From DATFVA01 sp963839165 (GTDB taxonomy: Bacteria; Bacteroidota; Ignavibacteria; Ignavibacteriales; Ignavibacteriaceae): a DNA stretch of 64,000 bases. Of the stretch, positions 54,064-62,374 are shown one piece after another. The DNA is taken from the NCBI GenBank assembly GCA_963839165.1, contig CAWIUG010000005.1, forward strand, positions 744,001 to 808,000, read 5' to 3'. The position numbers and the translations under genes were made by a program. The notes beneath the pieces are model-generated. The model saw nothing but the letters and a program-made list of their open reading frames with translations, did no database searches and was not told the DNA's origin. Every line of letters starts with the position of its first letter. Within the stretch, counting starts at the first letter, position 1.

Positions 54064-54896
54064 ATGATATTGCATCCGCTGCCTAGTGAAAATTATAATG
54101 ATGAAGAGAAACGTGAAGCACCAATAGATATTGTCCCTGATACGCTGCTTACAAAATTCTTCCTGGAAGTACAATCGCTTACTGTTTTGGTGCTGCACTT
54201 TTTCCGCGAGGTATTAAAGCCGCCCTATGAGTTTAATGAACTGCTTAAACAGTCTTTTCTTATTGGTTATAAAACATTTCCCCTGGTGGCGATTACAGGT
54301 TTTATAATAGGACTTGTGCTGACCATTCAGACGGGACCCACACTGGCAAAGTTTGGAGCAGAGTCGTGGCTGCCCGCGATGGTAGCAGTCTCTATTATCC
54401 GTGAGATAGGACCGGTTATTACTTCGTTGATATTTGCGGGAAAAGTGGGATCGGGAATCGGGGCGGAGCTGGCCTCAATGAAAGTAACCGAACAGATAGA
54501 TGCCATGCAGGTATCAGGCACGAATCCTTTTAAGTTCCTTGTAGTTACAAGGATACTTTCCGCGACCCTGATGCTTCCGATCCTGGTAATTCTTTCAGAT
54601 GCATGCGGTTTATTCGGATCGTACATCGCGGTGAACTTAAACGGCAGCGTGAGCACTTATTTGTTTTTTTCCAGATATTTCAAAGTCTTCAATTCGCTGA
54701 CCTGCTGCCGGCATTCATTAAAACCTTCTTCTTTGGATTTGCGATCGGGGTTATTGGATGCCACAAAGGTTACTTCTCAAATAAAGGTACGGAGGGCGTA
54801 GGCAGAGCAGCTAATTCAGCGGTTGTGTTCGCTTCCCTGATGGTTTTTTTAATAGACATGGTCGCGGTGCAGATTACAAGTCTGCTCCAGAGATAA
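54064..54896 (+). CDS. mlaE: MlaE-type ABC permease, interrupted by a one-base deletion in a T7 run
   Basis: Permease of an Mla/MCE phospholipid transporter. The frame from ATG 54064 holds the MlaE core: GYKTFPLVAITGFIIGLVLT, REIGPVITSLIFAGKVGSGI and MKVTEQIDAMQVSGTNPFKF. After STYLFF it leaves the family and runs to a stop at 54801. The remaining helices are in the next frame (FQSLQFADLLPAFIKTFFFG, GCHKGYFSNKGTEGVGRAAN, DMVAVQITSLLQR) and stop at 54896. One extra T in the run at 54664-54670 would give STYLFFFQIFQSLQFADLL and a complete permease. It is followed 16 nt later by the ATPase gene. Confidence 0.85.
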
Positions 54897-54912
54897 AATA
54901 AGTAAAAGCAGA

Positions 54913-55692
54913 ATGACAGAAAATAAACACGATACAGAAACAATAAATTATAACAAGCAGGACGATTCCATTGTGCTTAAAATGGAGCATCTGAGGAAAT
55001 CATTCGGGAATAACCATGTGCTGCGGGATATAAATCTTAAGATTAATAGAGGAGAAAACCTCGCGATACTTGGACAATCAGGAACGGGTAAATCGGTCCT
55101 TATTAAATGCATAGCCGGGCTGGTTGAAATTGACGGGGGTGAGCTATTCATATTCGGGCAAAAAGTTTCCGATATAGAAGGTGATGAGCTGTTTGAGCTG
55201 CATAAAAAAGTCGGTTTTCTTTTTCAAAGCGGCGCTCTATATGATTCGATGACAGTTAGAGAGAACCTCGAATTCCCGCTTAGGAGGAAAAAGAGGTCGA
55301 TAAAAAAAGATAAGATGGATCACTTAATAAAAGAAGCCCTGGAGAATGTAGGACTTTCTGATACGATTAACAAAATGCCTTCGGAGCTCTCCGGCGGGAT
55401 GCGCAAACGGCTGGGTTTAGCCCGCACATTGATACTTAAGCCTGAGATCATGCTTTATGATGAACCTACAACGGGACTAGATCCTATAACGTCAAAAGAG
55501 ATAAGTAAGCTGATACTGAGTGTGCAGGAAAAATATAAGACAACTTCAATCATCATCACACACGATATTGAATGCGCCAGACTCACTGCAAACCGGTGTA
55601 TAATAATTAAGGACGGAAAGTGCTTTGCAGAAGGATCGTATACCGATCTTGTCAATTCGCCGGATACGTGGATAAAATCATTTTTTGAATAG
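54913..55692 (+). CDS. mlaF: MlaF-type ABC ATPase
   Basis: A 259-residue nucleotide-binding protein. Walker A is LAILGQSGTGKSVLIKCIAG near residue 53, the Q-loop GFLFQSGALYDSMTVRENL is characteristic of MlaF/Ttg2A, the signature is PSELSGGMRKRLGLARTLIL, and Walker B IMLYDEPTTGLDPITSKEI, followed by the IIITHDIECA H-loop. It energises movement of phospholipids between membranes together with MlaE and MlaD. It is placed between them with 16-nt and 25-nt gaps. Confidence 0.94.
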   Translation: MTENKHDTETINYNKQDDSIVLKMEHLRKSFGNNHVLRDINLKINRGENLAILGQSGTGKSVLIKCIAGLVEIDGGELFIFGQKVSDIEGDELFELHKKVGFLFQSGALYDSMTVRENLEFPLRRKKRSIKKDKMDHLIKEALENVGLSDTINKMPSELSGGMRKRLGLARTLILKPEIMLYDEPTTGLDPITSKEISKLILSVQEKYKTTSIIITHDIECARLTANRCIIIKDGKCFAEGSYTDLVNSPDTWIKSFFE

Positions 55693-55717
55693 ATAAAAGT
55701 ATAAGAAGAGATGTCAG

Positions 55718-56581
55718 ATGAAAAATAGTGTAAGCAGTAAAATAAGACTGGGGATCTTTATAAGCATTGGAATCGCGGTGTTTATAGCCGCGATATATTT
55801 CCTCGGGGCGAAACAGCAGATGTTCAGGAGTACTTTTCGCTTGAGCGGTGTATTCAGGGACGTTGGCGGACTTCAGGCCGGAAATAATGTGCGCTTATCA
55901 GGAATAAATGTAGGAACGGTAGAAAATATCACCATGATAAGTGATACTTCTGTGAGAGTCGGTATCCTGGTTGACGAAAGCACCAGGGAGTTCATAAAAA
56001 AGGACGCACTTGCCACAATTGGTTCGGAAGGCCTGATGGGGAATAAGGTTTTAATTATAAGTCCGGGCACCGGCGGAAAAAAAGGAATAGAAAATAATGA
56101 TGTTATACAGACTGCCCCTCCGATAAATATGGACGATATTCTCTATTCATTAAAATCAACAATTGACAACGCGTCAAGCATTACGGGTTATTTAAAGACA
56201 ATTACTAACAATGTGCAGTCAGGCCAGGGAACTATCGGAAGACTGATAATGGATAAATCGTGGAGGGAAAATTTTGATTCAACTTTTGCAAATTTTAAAG
56301 ACGGCTCGGTTGGATTCAGAACGTTTATGGAGAAAACAAATGAACTGGATCTTCTCCTGTTGTCATTAAACAAAACTGTTGAGAACGCCTCTGATGTTAC
56401 GCTGGATCTGGCCAAGATTACCAATAATATGCAGTCGGGAAACGGGATAATGGGAAAACTGTTGATGGATAAGTCGACAGGAGAAAATTTCGACACTACT
56501 TTAGTCAATCTGAAAAACAGTTTGGCCCAGTTCGAAATATTTATAAAGAAAGCACAGGGCAGCTGGCTGTTAGGGTTATGA
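55718..56581 (+). CDS. mlaD: MlaD/MCE-domain substrate-binding protein
   Basis: A 287-residue protein with one N-terminal membrane helix (about 11-28, LGIFISIGIAVFIAAIYFLG) and an MCE domain (about 38-120: GVFRDVGGLQAGNNVRLSGI, GTVENITMI, GSEGLMGNKVLIISPG). The C-terminal part (about 135-285) is helical with two repeats of the type LAKITNNMQSGNGIMGKLLM. MCE proteins form hexameric rings in the periplasm that carry lipids. It ends in an ATGA overlap with the next gene. Confidence 0.92.
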   Translation: MKNSVSSKIRLGIFISIGIAVFIAAIYFLGAKQQMFRSTFRLSGVFRDVGGLQAGNNVRLSGINVGTVENITMISDTSVRVGILVDESTREFIKKDALATIGSEGLMGNKVLIISPGTGGKKGIENNDVIQTAPPINMDDILYSLKSTIDNASSITGYLKTITNNVQSGQGTIGRLIMDKSWRENFDSTFANFKDGSVGFRTFMEKTNELDLLLLSLNKTVENASDVTLDLAKITNNMQSGNGIMGKLLMDKSTGENFDTTLVNLKNSLAQFEIFIKKAQGSWLLGL

Positions 56582-57636
56582 TCAATGAAACTGATTCTTC
56601 GCGCGGAATGCGCGTACTGTTTGGCCTGGCCGCAGTCGTTGTAATAATGGCAGGGGTTTATCTTGCCCAATCAGTTGTTATTCTTTTCCTCCTTTCTTTT
56701 TTTCTCGCTTTGCTGGGAACCCCGCTTGTACTCTGGCTGAAGAAAAAACGGGTGCCGTCGACTATCGCAGTATTGATTGTTATGGCGATTATAGTAATTA
56801 TAATAGTGCTTATAGGTGCACAAATCACCTCTTCATTCAGCGGTTTTTCAGAAGAACTTCCTAAATTACAATCACTTCTCCGTGAACAGATAACTGAACT
56901 TGTCGCGTTATTAAAGAGCAAAGGTCTGACGGTAAAAGACAAATTTTTACTGGAATACATAAATCCCGAAGCAATTTTGAAGCTTACAGCCGGTTTACTA
57001 ACCGGGTTGGGCTCAGCACTTTCTGACCTTGTGCTGGTACTGATATCGGTCACTTTTATACTCCTCGAAATTTCAAGTTTTCCTGTAAAGATCCGTAAGA
57101 TCCTCGGGGACCCCGAACAGGTATTTCCCCGCTTTACCAAATTCTTAGTTGATATGAAACGTTATATGTTCATCAAAACTCTTATCAACATAGCCGCCGG
57201 GGTACTGATCGGGTTGTGGATGTATTTACTTGGTGTAGATTTTCCTGTGTTATGGGGCTTTCTTGCTTTTCTGCTTCATTATATTCCCAATATCGGCGCT
57301 GTTGTAGCTGCTATTCCTGCAGCCCTTCTGGCATTGATCCAGTTAGGTCCGGGCACTGCCATTCTTGTAATTGCAGGTAATATTGTTATAGGATTCGTAA
57401 TAGGAAACGTTGTTGAACCCCGGCTTATGGGCAGACAATTCGGACTCTCAACATTGGTTGTATTTTTATCGCTGATATTCTGGGGCAGTCTTCTCGGATT
57501 GATCGGTGCGATCCTTTCAATACCTCTTACGATGACGTTGAAGTTCATATTCGAAACTAATAAAAGTACCCAATGGCTGGCCATATTGCTTGAATCAGAA
57601 AAAATCGACAAAGTCCCCCGCAAAGAGCATGGATGA
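56578..57636 (+). CDS. AI-2E family transporter (PF01594-type permease)
   Basis: A 352-residue membrane protein with about eight helices in the usual arrangement: two near the N-terminus, LIVMAIIVIIIVLIGAQITS, a soluble segment (about 85-150), and the C-terminal block with LLHYIPNIGAVVAAIPAALL and a VVEPRLMGRQFGLSTLVVFL segment typical of the family. Members include the AI-2 exporter TqsA and sodium/proton antiporters, so the substrate cannot be given. Its start overlaps the mlaD stop (ATGA), so it is part of the Mla transcript. Confidence 0.9.
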   Translation: MINETDSSRGMRVLFGLAAVVVIMAGVYLAQSVVILFLLSFFLALLGTPLVLWLKKKRVPSTIAVLIVMAIIVIIIVLIGAQITSSFSGFSEELPKLQSLLREQITELVALLKSKGLTVKDKFLLEYINPEAILKLTAGLLTGLGSALSDLVLVLISVTFILLEISSFPVKIRKILGDPEQVFPRFTKFLVDMKRYMFIKTLINIAAGVLIGLWMYLLGVDFPVLWGFLAFLLHYIPNIGAVVAAIPAALLALIQLGPGTAILVIAGNIVIGFVIGNVVEPRLMGRQFGLSTLVVFLSLIFWGSLLGLIGAILSIPLTMTLKFIFETNKSTQWLAILLESEKIDKVPRKEHG

Positions 57637-57899
57637 GGGAATCATTATAGATGGTAGTAGTTCTCTTTTCAATCCTTTATACGATTGTTCTTCAACAAAT
57701 TTCAGGATATCATTAACTGTACGAAAAAAAAACAAAGTAATTAGAAGTACCAGGAGAGATGCTGGTTTAGCTTCCAATAACTGCCTGGATACAAGGTCTT
57801 AAAAAGATATTGATGATTGCACCTTGACTAAATGTAAAAATGTATTTAACCGCATCTTCCTGTTACTTCTCGAAATAAACATATAGAAGGATAAATAAA

Positions 57900-58085
57900 A
57901 TGTCACTTATTTCATTAGTTATTGTTCTTGTGTTAGTCGGTGTGGTCCTCTGGCTAATTAATAGTTTCGTCCCTATGCAGGGTACTATTAAGAGAATCCT
58001 TAACGTGGTAGTGGTAATTGTGGTTATTTTCTGGTTGTTAAGTGCCTTCGGGATTATTGATAGTATCGGGATTATTCATATATGA
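57900..58085 (+). CDS. Thivi_2564-family small membrane protein
   Basis: A 61-residue protein made of two hydrophobic helices (SLVIVLVLVGVVLWLINSFV and VVVVIVVIFWLLSAFGIID) joined by PMQGTIKRILN. This is the Thivi_2564 pattern; family function is unknown, but such peptides often occur with stress genes. AGAAGGATAAA precedes the ATG at good distance. A TTGACT 74 nt upstream with TATTTA 17 bp later could be its own promoter. The island motif is not seen here. Confidence 0.8.
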   Translation: MSLISLVIVLVLVGVVLWLINSFVPMQGTIKRILNVVVVIVVIFWLLSAFGIIDSIGIIHI

Positions 58086-58155
58086 CGGTACTGCCGGCTG
58101 ATATAGCCGATAACAGGTTTCTGTTTGGTTAACATTCTGTTTCAAAGATTGAAAT

Positions 58156-58767
58156 ATGGCTATTATAATTTTCCTGAAGGGACTCTTTATCGGTTTTGCT
58201 ATGGCAGTTCCCATCGGGCCTATTGGAATTATGTGCATCCGCAGGACATTGACCGAGGGACGTTTACACGGACTAATCATAGGTCTTGGAGCTGCCACTG
58301 CAGATTTACTTTATGGTTGTATTGCTGCTTTCGGACTCACGATCATTTCAGATACTCTTGTCAGTCAGAGGATCTGGATACGCCTTATAGGCGGCATACT
58401 GCTTCTTTACCTGGGTTTAAGAACATTCAGGAAAATTCCCGCTGATCCCAAGATCAAAACAGAGAATAGCGGAATTTTAAGAACGTATCTTACAGCTTTT
58501 TTAATAACCCTTACAAATCCTTTAACAATTTTTGCCTTTCTTGCCGTTTTTGCCGCCCTCGGATTAGGAAGTGATCTCGGTAATTTTTCCGCATCAGCTC
58601 TTGTCGGCGGCGTATTTTTTGGTTCGGCTTTATGGTTTCTGCTGCTCAGTTCCGTTGTTATTCTTTTCAGAAGAAAACTTGACCTGGTAGGACTTGGATG
58701 GGTAAACAAAATTGCAGGTTTGTTAATTATTATTTCAGGAATTATTGTTATGGCTAGCTTGCTATGA
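58156..58767 (+). CDS. LysE-family exporter
   Basis: A 203-residue protein with six hydrophobic segments. The family signature FAMAVPIGPIGIMCIRRTLT is at the N-terminus, followed by GLGAATADLLYGCIAAFGLT and LTAFLITLTNPLTIFAFLAV, which matches the conserved TNPK/T-type segment of LysE/RhtB exporters. These efflux amino acids or related metabolites; the substrate is unknown. It lies 70 nt after the Thivi_2564-type gene on the same strand, with no obvious terminator between. Confidence 0.9.
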   Translation: MAIIIFLKGLFIGFAMAVPIGPIGIMCIRRTLTEGRLHGLIIGLGAATADLLYGCIAAFGLTIISDTLVSQRIWIRLIGGILLLYLGLRTFRKIPADPKIKTENSGILRTYLTAFLITLTNPLTIFAFLAVFAALGLGSDLGNFSASALVGGVFFGSALWFLLLSSVVILFRRKLDLVGLGWVNKIAGLLIIISGIIVMASLL

Positions 58768-58805
58768 AAATTCTTGCAACAGAAAAGAACGCAATCAAAG
58801 CTCAC

Positions 58806-58850
58806 CCAAAAGTTGTAGTCCCTTTTTCATCCCTTTGATGGATTGAATTG
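58806..58850 (+). promoter_or_regulatory. Island motif copy 6, upstream of the TSP3-OmpA gene
   Basis: CCAAAAGTTGTAG, then TCCCTTTTTCATCCCTTTG at 58819-58837 and ATGGATTGAATTG. It matches copy 5 over about 19 bp exactly, with the same 11-bp spaced TCCCTTT halves. It lies about 130 nt upstream of the ATG at 58982, leaving a long leader. Confidence 0.7.
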
Positions 58851-58981
58851 TTTTTTCCCTATATCTATCTTCAATATAGAAAATTAGAAAGTGGGGATGC
58901 ATGCAGCTTATTATGTATTCCGTGAAATCTAATTCAATGAGAATTGAGTTTAAAATATTTTATTAACAAAATGAGGGAAAA

Positions 58982-60544
58982 ATGAAAAATTTAGTTTACA
59001 TACTTGTATTGTTTGGGTTGATTGCAATGAGCCAACCAAACCAGGCACAGTTTAAAGATTGGGGAACCAAATTTGGAGCAAGGTATAACATACTTCTGCC
59101 TCAAAACGAATTTCCGAATATTGGTTTCGGGGAGAATGATAAATTTTCATTTGATAACTATACAATGTCCTGGCTGCTCGAAGGTTTTGTCGGTTTCGAA
59201 TTAATGCCTGTACTTGAATTGGATATTAATGCCGGTTATGGCTCTTATGCCGGATTCCAGTTTAATTATGAAGGTTATTACAAATCAGAAATCATTCCCG
59301 TCAACCTCCGTTTCAGGATTGCTCCTTTTGATCTAAAAGGCTGGAACCCGTACTTCTATCTTGGTGGCGGTATTATGCATTACAGTAATAAGTATTTTGA
59401 ATTAAGCAACGTCGCTTCTCCTGTGGAGGTAAAAAGTGATGGCTGGGTGGGTATATTTCCATTAGGCATTGGAATTGAAATTGCACTAAGCGATCAGGTC
59501 CTTGCAGATATTTCCCTTGGCGGCGCTTTTTCTTCGACAACTGCACTCAACAACTACGACGATGGTAATAACACAATGGACGCTTATTATAATTTGGGTG
59601 TTGGTTTAACTTTCACCGGAGAAAGCTGTAGTTCAGATAAGGATAATGATGGATTGGGTAAGTGTGAGGAAGAAAAACTGGGAACGAGCCTGCGAAATCC
59701 TGACACAGACGGCGACGGGTTAACCGATGGTGAAGAAGTAAGAGTTTATAAAACAAATCCATTACTTGCGGATACTGACCTGGATGGATTAAGTGATTTT
59801 GATGAAGTTAAAAAATATAAAACCGACCCTCTCAAGGCAGATACTGATGGAGACGGTTTAAATGATGGTGAAGAAGTTCTCAAATACAAAACTGATCCTC
59901 TTAATCCAGATACCGATAATGATGGGTTGAAAGATGGCGAAGAAGTAATTAAATACCAAACCGATCCTACTAAAGCCGATACGGATGGCGACGGATTAAA
60001 TGATGGAGCAGAGGTTTTGACTTACTCAACCAATCCTCTTAATAAAGATACCGATGGTGATGAATTATCAGATTATGATGAAGTTATGACATATAAATCG
60101 AATCCATTGGTTAAAGATACCGATGGCGGTACAATAAATGACGGAGTTGAGGTAAAACGCGGGACCGATCCTCTTGATCCTGCAGATGATGTTGTTAAAA
60201 TAGGTGTTCCTGTTATACTCGATGGTATTACATTTGCCACGGGTAAATCAGAAATTACTCCTCAATCTGAAAACACTTTAAGAAAAGCATTAAAGACTTT
60301 ACAGACTTATCCTGATATTTCAGTCGAGATATCCGGTCATACAGATAATGTCGGAAGCGACGCTTCAAATCAGAAGCTTTCTGAAAGAAGAGCAAATGCT
60401 GTAAAAGACTGGCTCGTTCGCGAAGGGATAAACTCCGACAGGATTACAGCAGTGGGTTATGGCGAATCTCAGCCAACTGCAACTAATGATACTCCCGAAG
60501 GAAGACAGAAAAACAGAAGAATTGAGTTTAAGAGAATAAAGTAA
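58982..60544 (+). CDS. OmpA-family outer-membrane protein with thrombospondin type 3 repeats
   Basis: A 520-residue protein: signal peptide (about 1-22, ending QAQ), an outer-membrane barrel domain (about 25-215, with YIGG-type beta strands such as WNPYFYLGGGIMHYSNKYFE), then about seven calcium-binding TSP3-like repeats of 23 residues (DTDGDGLNDGEEV followed by a KYKTDPL-type linker; about 218-395), and the OmpA peptidoglycan-binding domain (about 405-520: ITFATGKSEITPQSENTLRK, SGHTDNVGSDASNQKLSERR). It ties the outer membrane to the cell wall. The 69-bp DNA repeats are near-identical in places and could recombine. It has its own motif upstream and a strong terminator after it. Confidence 0.93.
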   Translation: MKNLVYILVLFGLIAMSQPNQAQFKDWGTKFGARYNILLPQNEFPNIGFGENDKFSFDNYTMSWLLEGFVGFELMPVLELDINAGYGSYAGFQFNYEGYYKSEIIPVNLRFRIAPFDLKGWNPYFYLGGGIMHYSNKYFELSNVASPVEVKSDGWVGIFPLGIGIEIALSDQVLADISLGGAFSSTTALNNYDDGNNTMDAYYNLGVGLTFTGESCSSDKDNDGLGKCEEEKLGTSLRNPDTDGDGLTDGEEVRVYKTNPLLADTDLDGLSDFDEVKKYKTDPLKADTDGDGLNDGEEVLKYKTDPLNPDTDNDGLKDGEEVIKYQTDPTKADTDGDGLNDGAEVLTYSTNPLNKDTDGDELSDYDEVMTYKSNPLVKDTDGGTINDGVEVKRGTDPLDPADDVVKIGVPVILDGITFATGKSEITPQSENTLRKALKTLQTYPDISVEISGHTDNVGSDASNQKLSERRANAVKDWLVREGINSDRITAVGYGESQPTATNDTPEGRQKNRRIEFKRIK

Positions 60545-60564
60545 CCTGAAACTTGATCAAATTT

Positions 60565-60592
60565 AGGGTGTCTTCGGACACCCTTTTCTTTA
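60565..60592 (+). terminator. Intrinsic terminator after the TSP3-OmpA gene
   Basis: GGGTGTC (60566-60572), loop TTCG, GACACCC (60577-60583) followed by TTTTCTTT. A perfect stem with the stable UUCG-type loop 21 nt after the stop codon. A second UUCG-type hairpin with one bulge (ATTATCAAATCC and GGATTGATAAT, 60596-60621) follows directly and may act as a backup. Confidence 0.88.
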
Positions 60593-60685
60593 CTCATTAT
60601 CAAATCCTTCGGATTGATAATTTAGTTTAAGTTATTTACCTATAAAAAGATGTGGTTAATTTGGTTCAACAATTTGGCTTTGAAG

Positions 60686-60725
60686 GGATGAGTTCCTTTT
60701 TCATCCTTTGGATTGATTGGATAAT
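60686..60725 (+). promoter_or_regulatory. Island motif copy 7, upstream of the 44-residue protein
   Basis: ATGAGTTCCTTTTTCATCC at 60689-60707, then TTTGGATTGATTGGATAATACACC. With 17 bp after TTTTTC the -10-like box is GATAAT, and the next bases ATAATACACC are shared with copy 4. About 65 nt upstream of the ATG. Confidence 0.65.
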
Positions 60726-60786
60726 ACACCAACTATTCCTACATTATAAATAAAGGAATCTGATTATAATCAATGGAGAAAATATT

Positions 60787-60921
60787 ATGAGTAAAGGCAA
60801 GAACGCCAAGAAAGGTTCCAGGAAAGAACCTTTAAAAGCCATGAAAGAAAAAAAGGCAGCTAAAAGAGATAAGAAAAATGAAAAGGATAATCCCGGAAGT
60901 ATGGATAAAAAATTCAATTGA
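60787..60921 (+). CDS. 44-residue lysine-rich small protein
   Basis: Begins MSKGKNAKKGSRKEPLKAMK and ends NPGSMDKKFN; 16 of 44 residues are Lys or Arg in the first 35 positions alone, and there are no hydrophobic segments. ATGGAG 8 nt upstream of the ATG is a good ribosome-binding site, and motif copy 7 lies just before it, so this is probably a real gene despite its length. Short basic proteins of the MSKGxxxKKExKK kind are often stress-induced and may bind nucleic acid. No family can be named with certainty. Confidence 0.65.
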   Translation: MSKGKNAKKGSRKEPLKAMKEKKAAKRDKKNEKDNPGSMDKKFN

Positions 60922-61027
60922 TCAGTTCTTAACAATAGCTTTTCAAGCTCTTAAACGTTACTGTTTTCCCAGGAACTGTAACAGTCTGGTTGATATAGTC
61001 CGTTCCATGGTTCCGGGGTTCTTCTTA

Positions 61028-62212
61028 TCAGCCGGGTCTGCCTGATACAAGGTATACGCCGAACTTAAGGTATGAAGTTTCCGGCATCGATGGGAGTATG
61101 GGATGATCGAGTGAAGCCCCGTTAAAATACAATTCCTGCACTACCCTGCCCGCTTTTCCCGCGGCCTGGTTTACAATTTGTCTGAATTCAGTTTCAGAGA
61201 TATGATGAGAGCAGGATGAAGTAACAAGGATTCCGTTTTCTCTAACCACCTGCATAGCCAGCCGGTTCAATCTTTCATAACCTTTTTTTGCCACAGGAAC
61301 AGATTTTCTGTTCTTGGAGAAAGCCGGGGGATCAATCATCACCAGATCGAAGGTTTGTTTTTCATTTATGCATTTCCCGAGATAATCGAATACATCACTG
61401 GTAACAAAATGAGAATCGGAAGAAAATCCATTCAGCTTATAATTATTTTCCGCACTTTGAACTTCATTTGAAGAAGAATCGACAAATACTACGGAAGAGG
61501 CGCCTGCTTTTATAGCGTGCAGACCAAATCCCCCGGAATTACAAAAAGCATCAAGCACATTTTTTCCAGCGGACAATCTTTCAACGAAGAACCTGTTATC
61601 CGACTGATCAAAATAAAATCCCGTTTTATGCCCCTTCTCAAAATCTATTTCATATTTTATAGCGCCGTCGCTTATGATCTCATTCTTCATTTCACCGAGA
61701 TAAGTCTTATTCTCTATCGGTATTCCCTCAAGTTTCCTGAAATACTCTTCATTCTTAGAAAAAATATTTTCGGCTGAGAATTCATCCTTAAGAATATCCG
61801 TCAGCAGACCGATATTTTTCTCCATCCCCGCGGAATAAACCTGCAGCACAAAATTACTTTTATACTTATCTATTATCAGACCCGGAAGAAAATCACTTTC
61901 GCTGAACACCATCCTGAATGAATCTCGTCCGGGGTAAAGGTTTTTTCTAAGCTCATAAGCAGCCGTAAGCCGCCTCAGCAGATGAGCTTTTAGGTCATCC
62001 ACTTTTCCGGAAGAGATAAGCCGCGCAGCTATAAGAGAATTTTTATTGTAGAAACCTGTACCGAGAAAATTATTCCTCGAGTCGTATACTTCTACCATAT
62101 CCCCGTTCTGAGGATCTCCTTCGGTGGAAATTATTTCATTGCTGAATATCCAAAGGTGGCCTGTTTTTATTCTTCGCTCTTCATTTTTCTTTAGTTGTAT
62201 CCCGGCATTCAT
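61028..62212 (-). CDS. Class I SAM-dependent rRNA methyltransferase (RlmI-like)
   Basis: A 394-residue enzyme when started at the ATG at 62212 (MNAGIQLKKNEERRIKTGHL), which fits the PUA domain start; the frame is open to 62275, but those residues are not family-like. The PUA domain covers about 1-75 (WIFSNEIIST), followed by the EEHEE-type domain and the Rossmann methyltransferase (about 190-394) with NVLDAFCNSGGFGLHAIKAG (motif I), DLVMIDPPAFSKNRKSV (motif IV) and VTSSCSHHISETEF carrying the likely catalytic Cys. RlmI methylates C1962 of 23S rRNA; the exact site here is inferred. Confidence 0.92.
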   Translation of the reverse strand: MNAGIQLKKNEERRIKTGHLWIFSNEIISTEGDPQNGDMVEVYDSRNNFLGTGFYNKNSLIAARLISSGKVDDLKAHLLRRLTAAYELRKNLYPGRDSFRMVFSESDFLPGLIIDKYKSNFVLQVYSAGMEKNIGLLTDILKDEFSAENIFSKNEEYFRKLEGIPIENKTYLGEMKNEIISDGAIKYEIDFEKGHKTGFYFDQSDNRFFVERLSAGKNVLDAFCNSGGFGLHAIKAGASSVVFVDSSSNEVQSAENNYKLNGFSSDSHFVTSDVFDYLGKCINEKQTFDLVMIDPPAFSKNRKSVPVAKKGYERLNRLAMQVVRENGILVTSSCSHHISETEFRQIVNQAAGKAGRVVQELYFNGASLDHPILPSMPETSYLKFGVYLVSGRPG

Positions 62213-62374
62213 AAGGTTGCTTATTATTTGTAATTTTGATGGCGTTAAGATATAAATAATGGAGCTATAAACCATACAACGGTATTGGAATTAAACCAGG
62301 AGGCAATGATCCTCACCGGGAATTGGAGGTCAGGCTCCACTGATGCGTAAAAGAAATAATAAAGGAGATAACAG

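Noticed and set aside
57590..57802. Plus- and minus-strand frames of 60-70 codons after the AI-2E gene
   Set aside because: They overlap each other and the gene end, have no ribosome-binding site and no recognisable sequence; I treat 57637-57899 as non-coding.
59640..60180. Periodic 69-bp pattern resembling a repeat array
   Set aside because: It is the coding sequence of the TSP3 calcium-binding repeats, and the spacing equals 23 codons; no CRISPR features.
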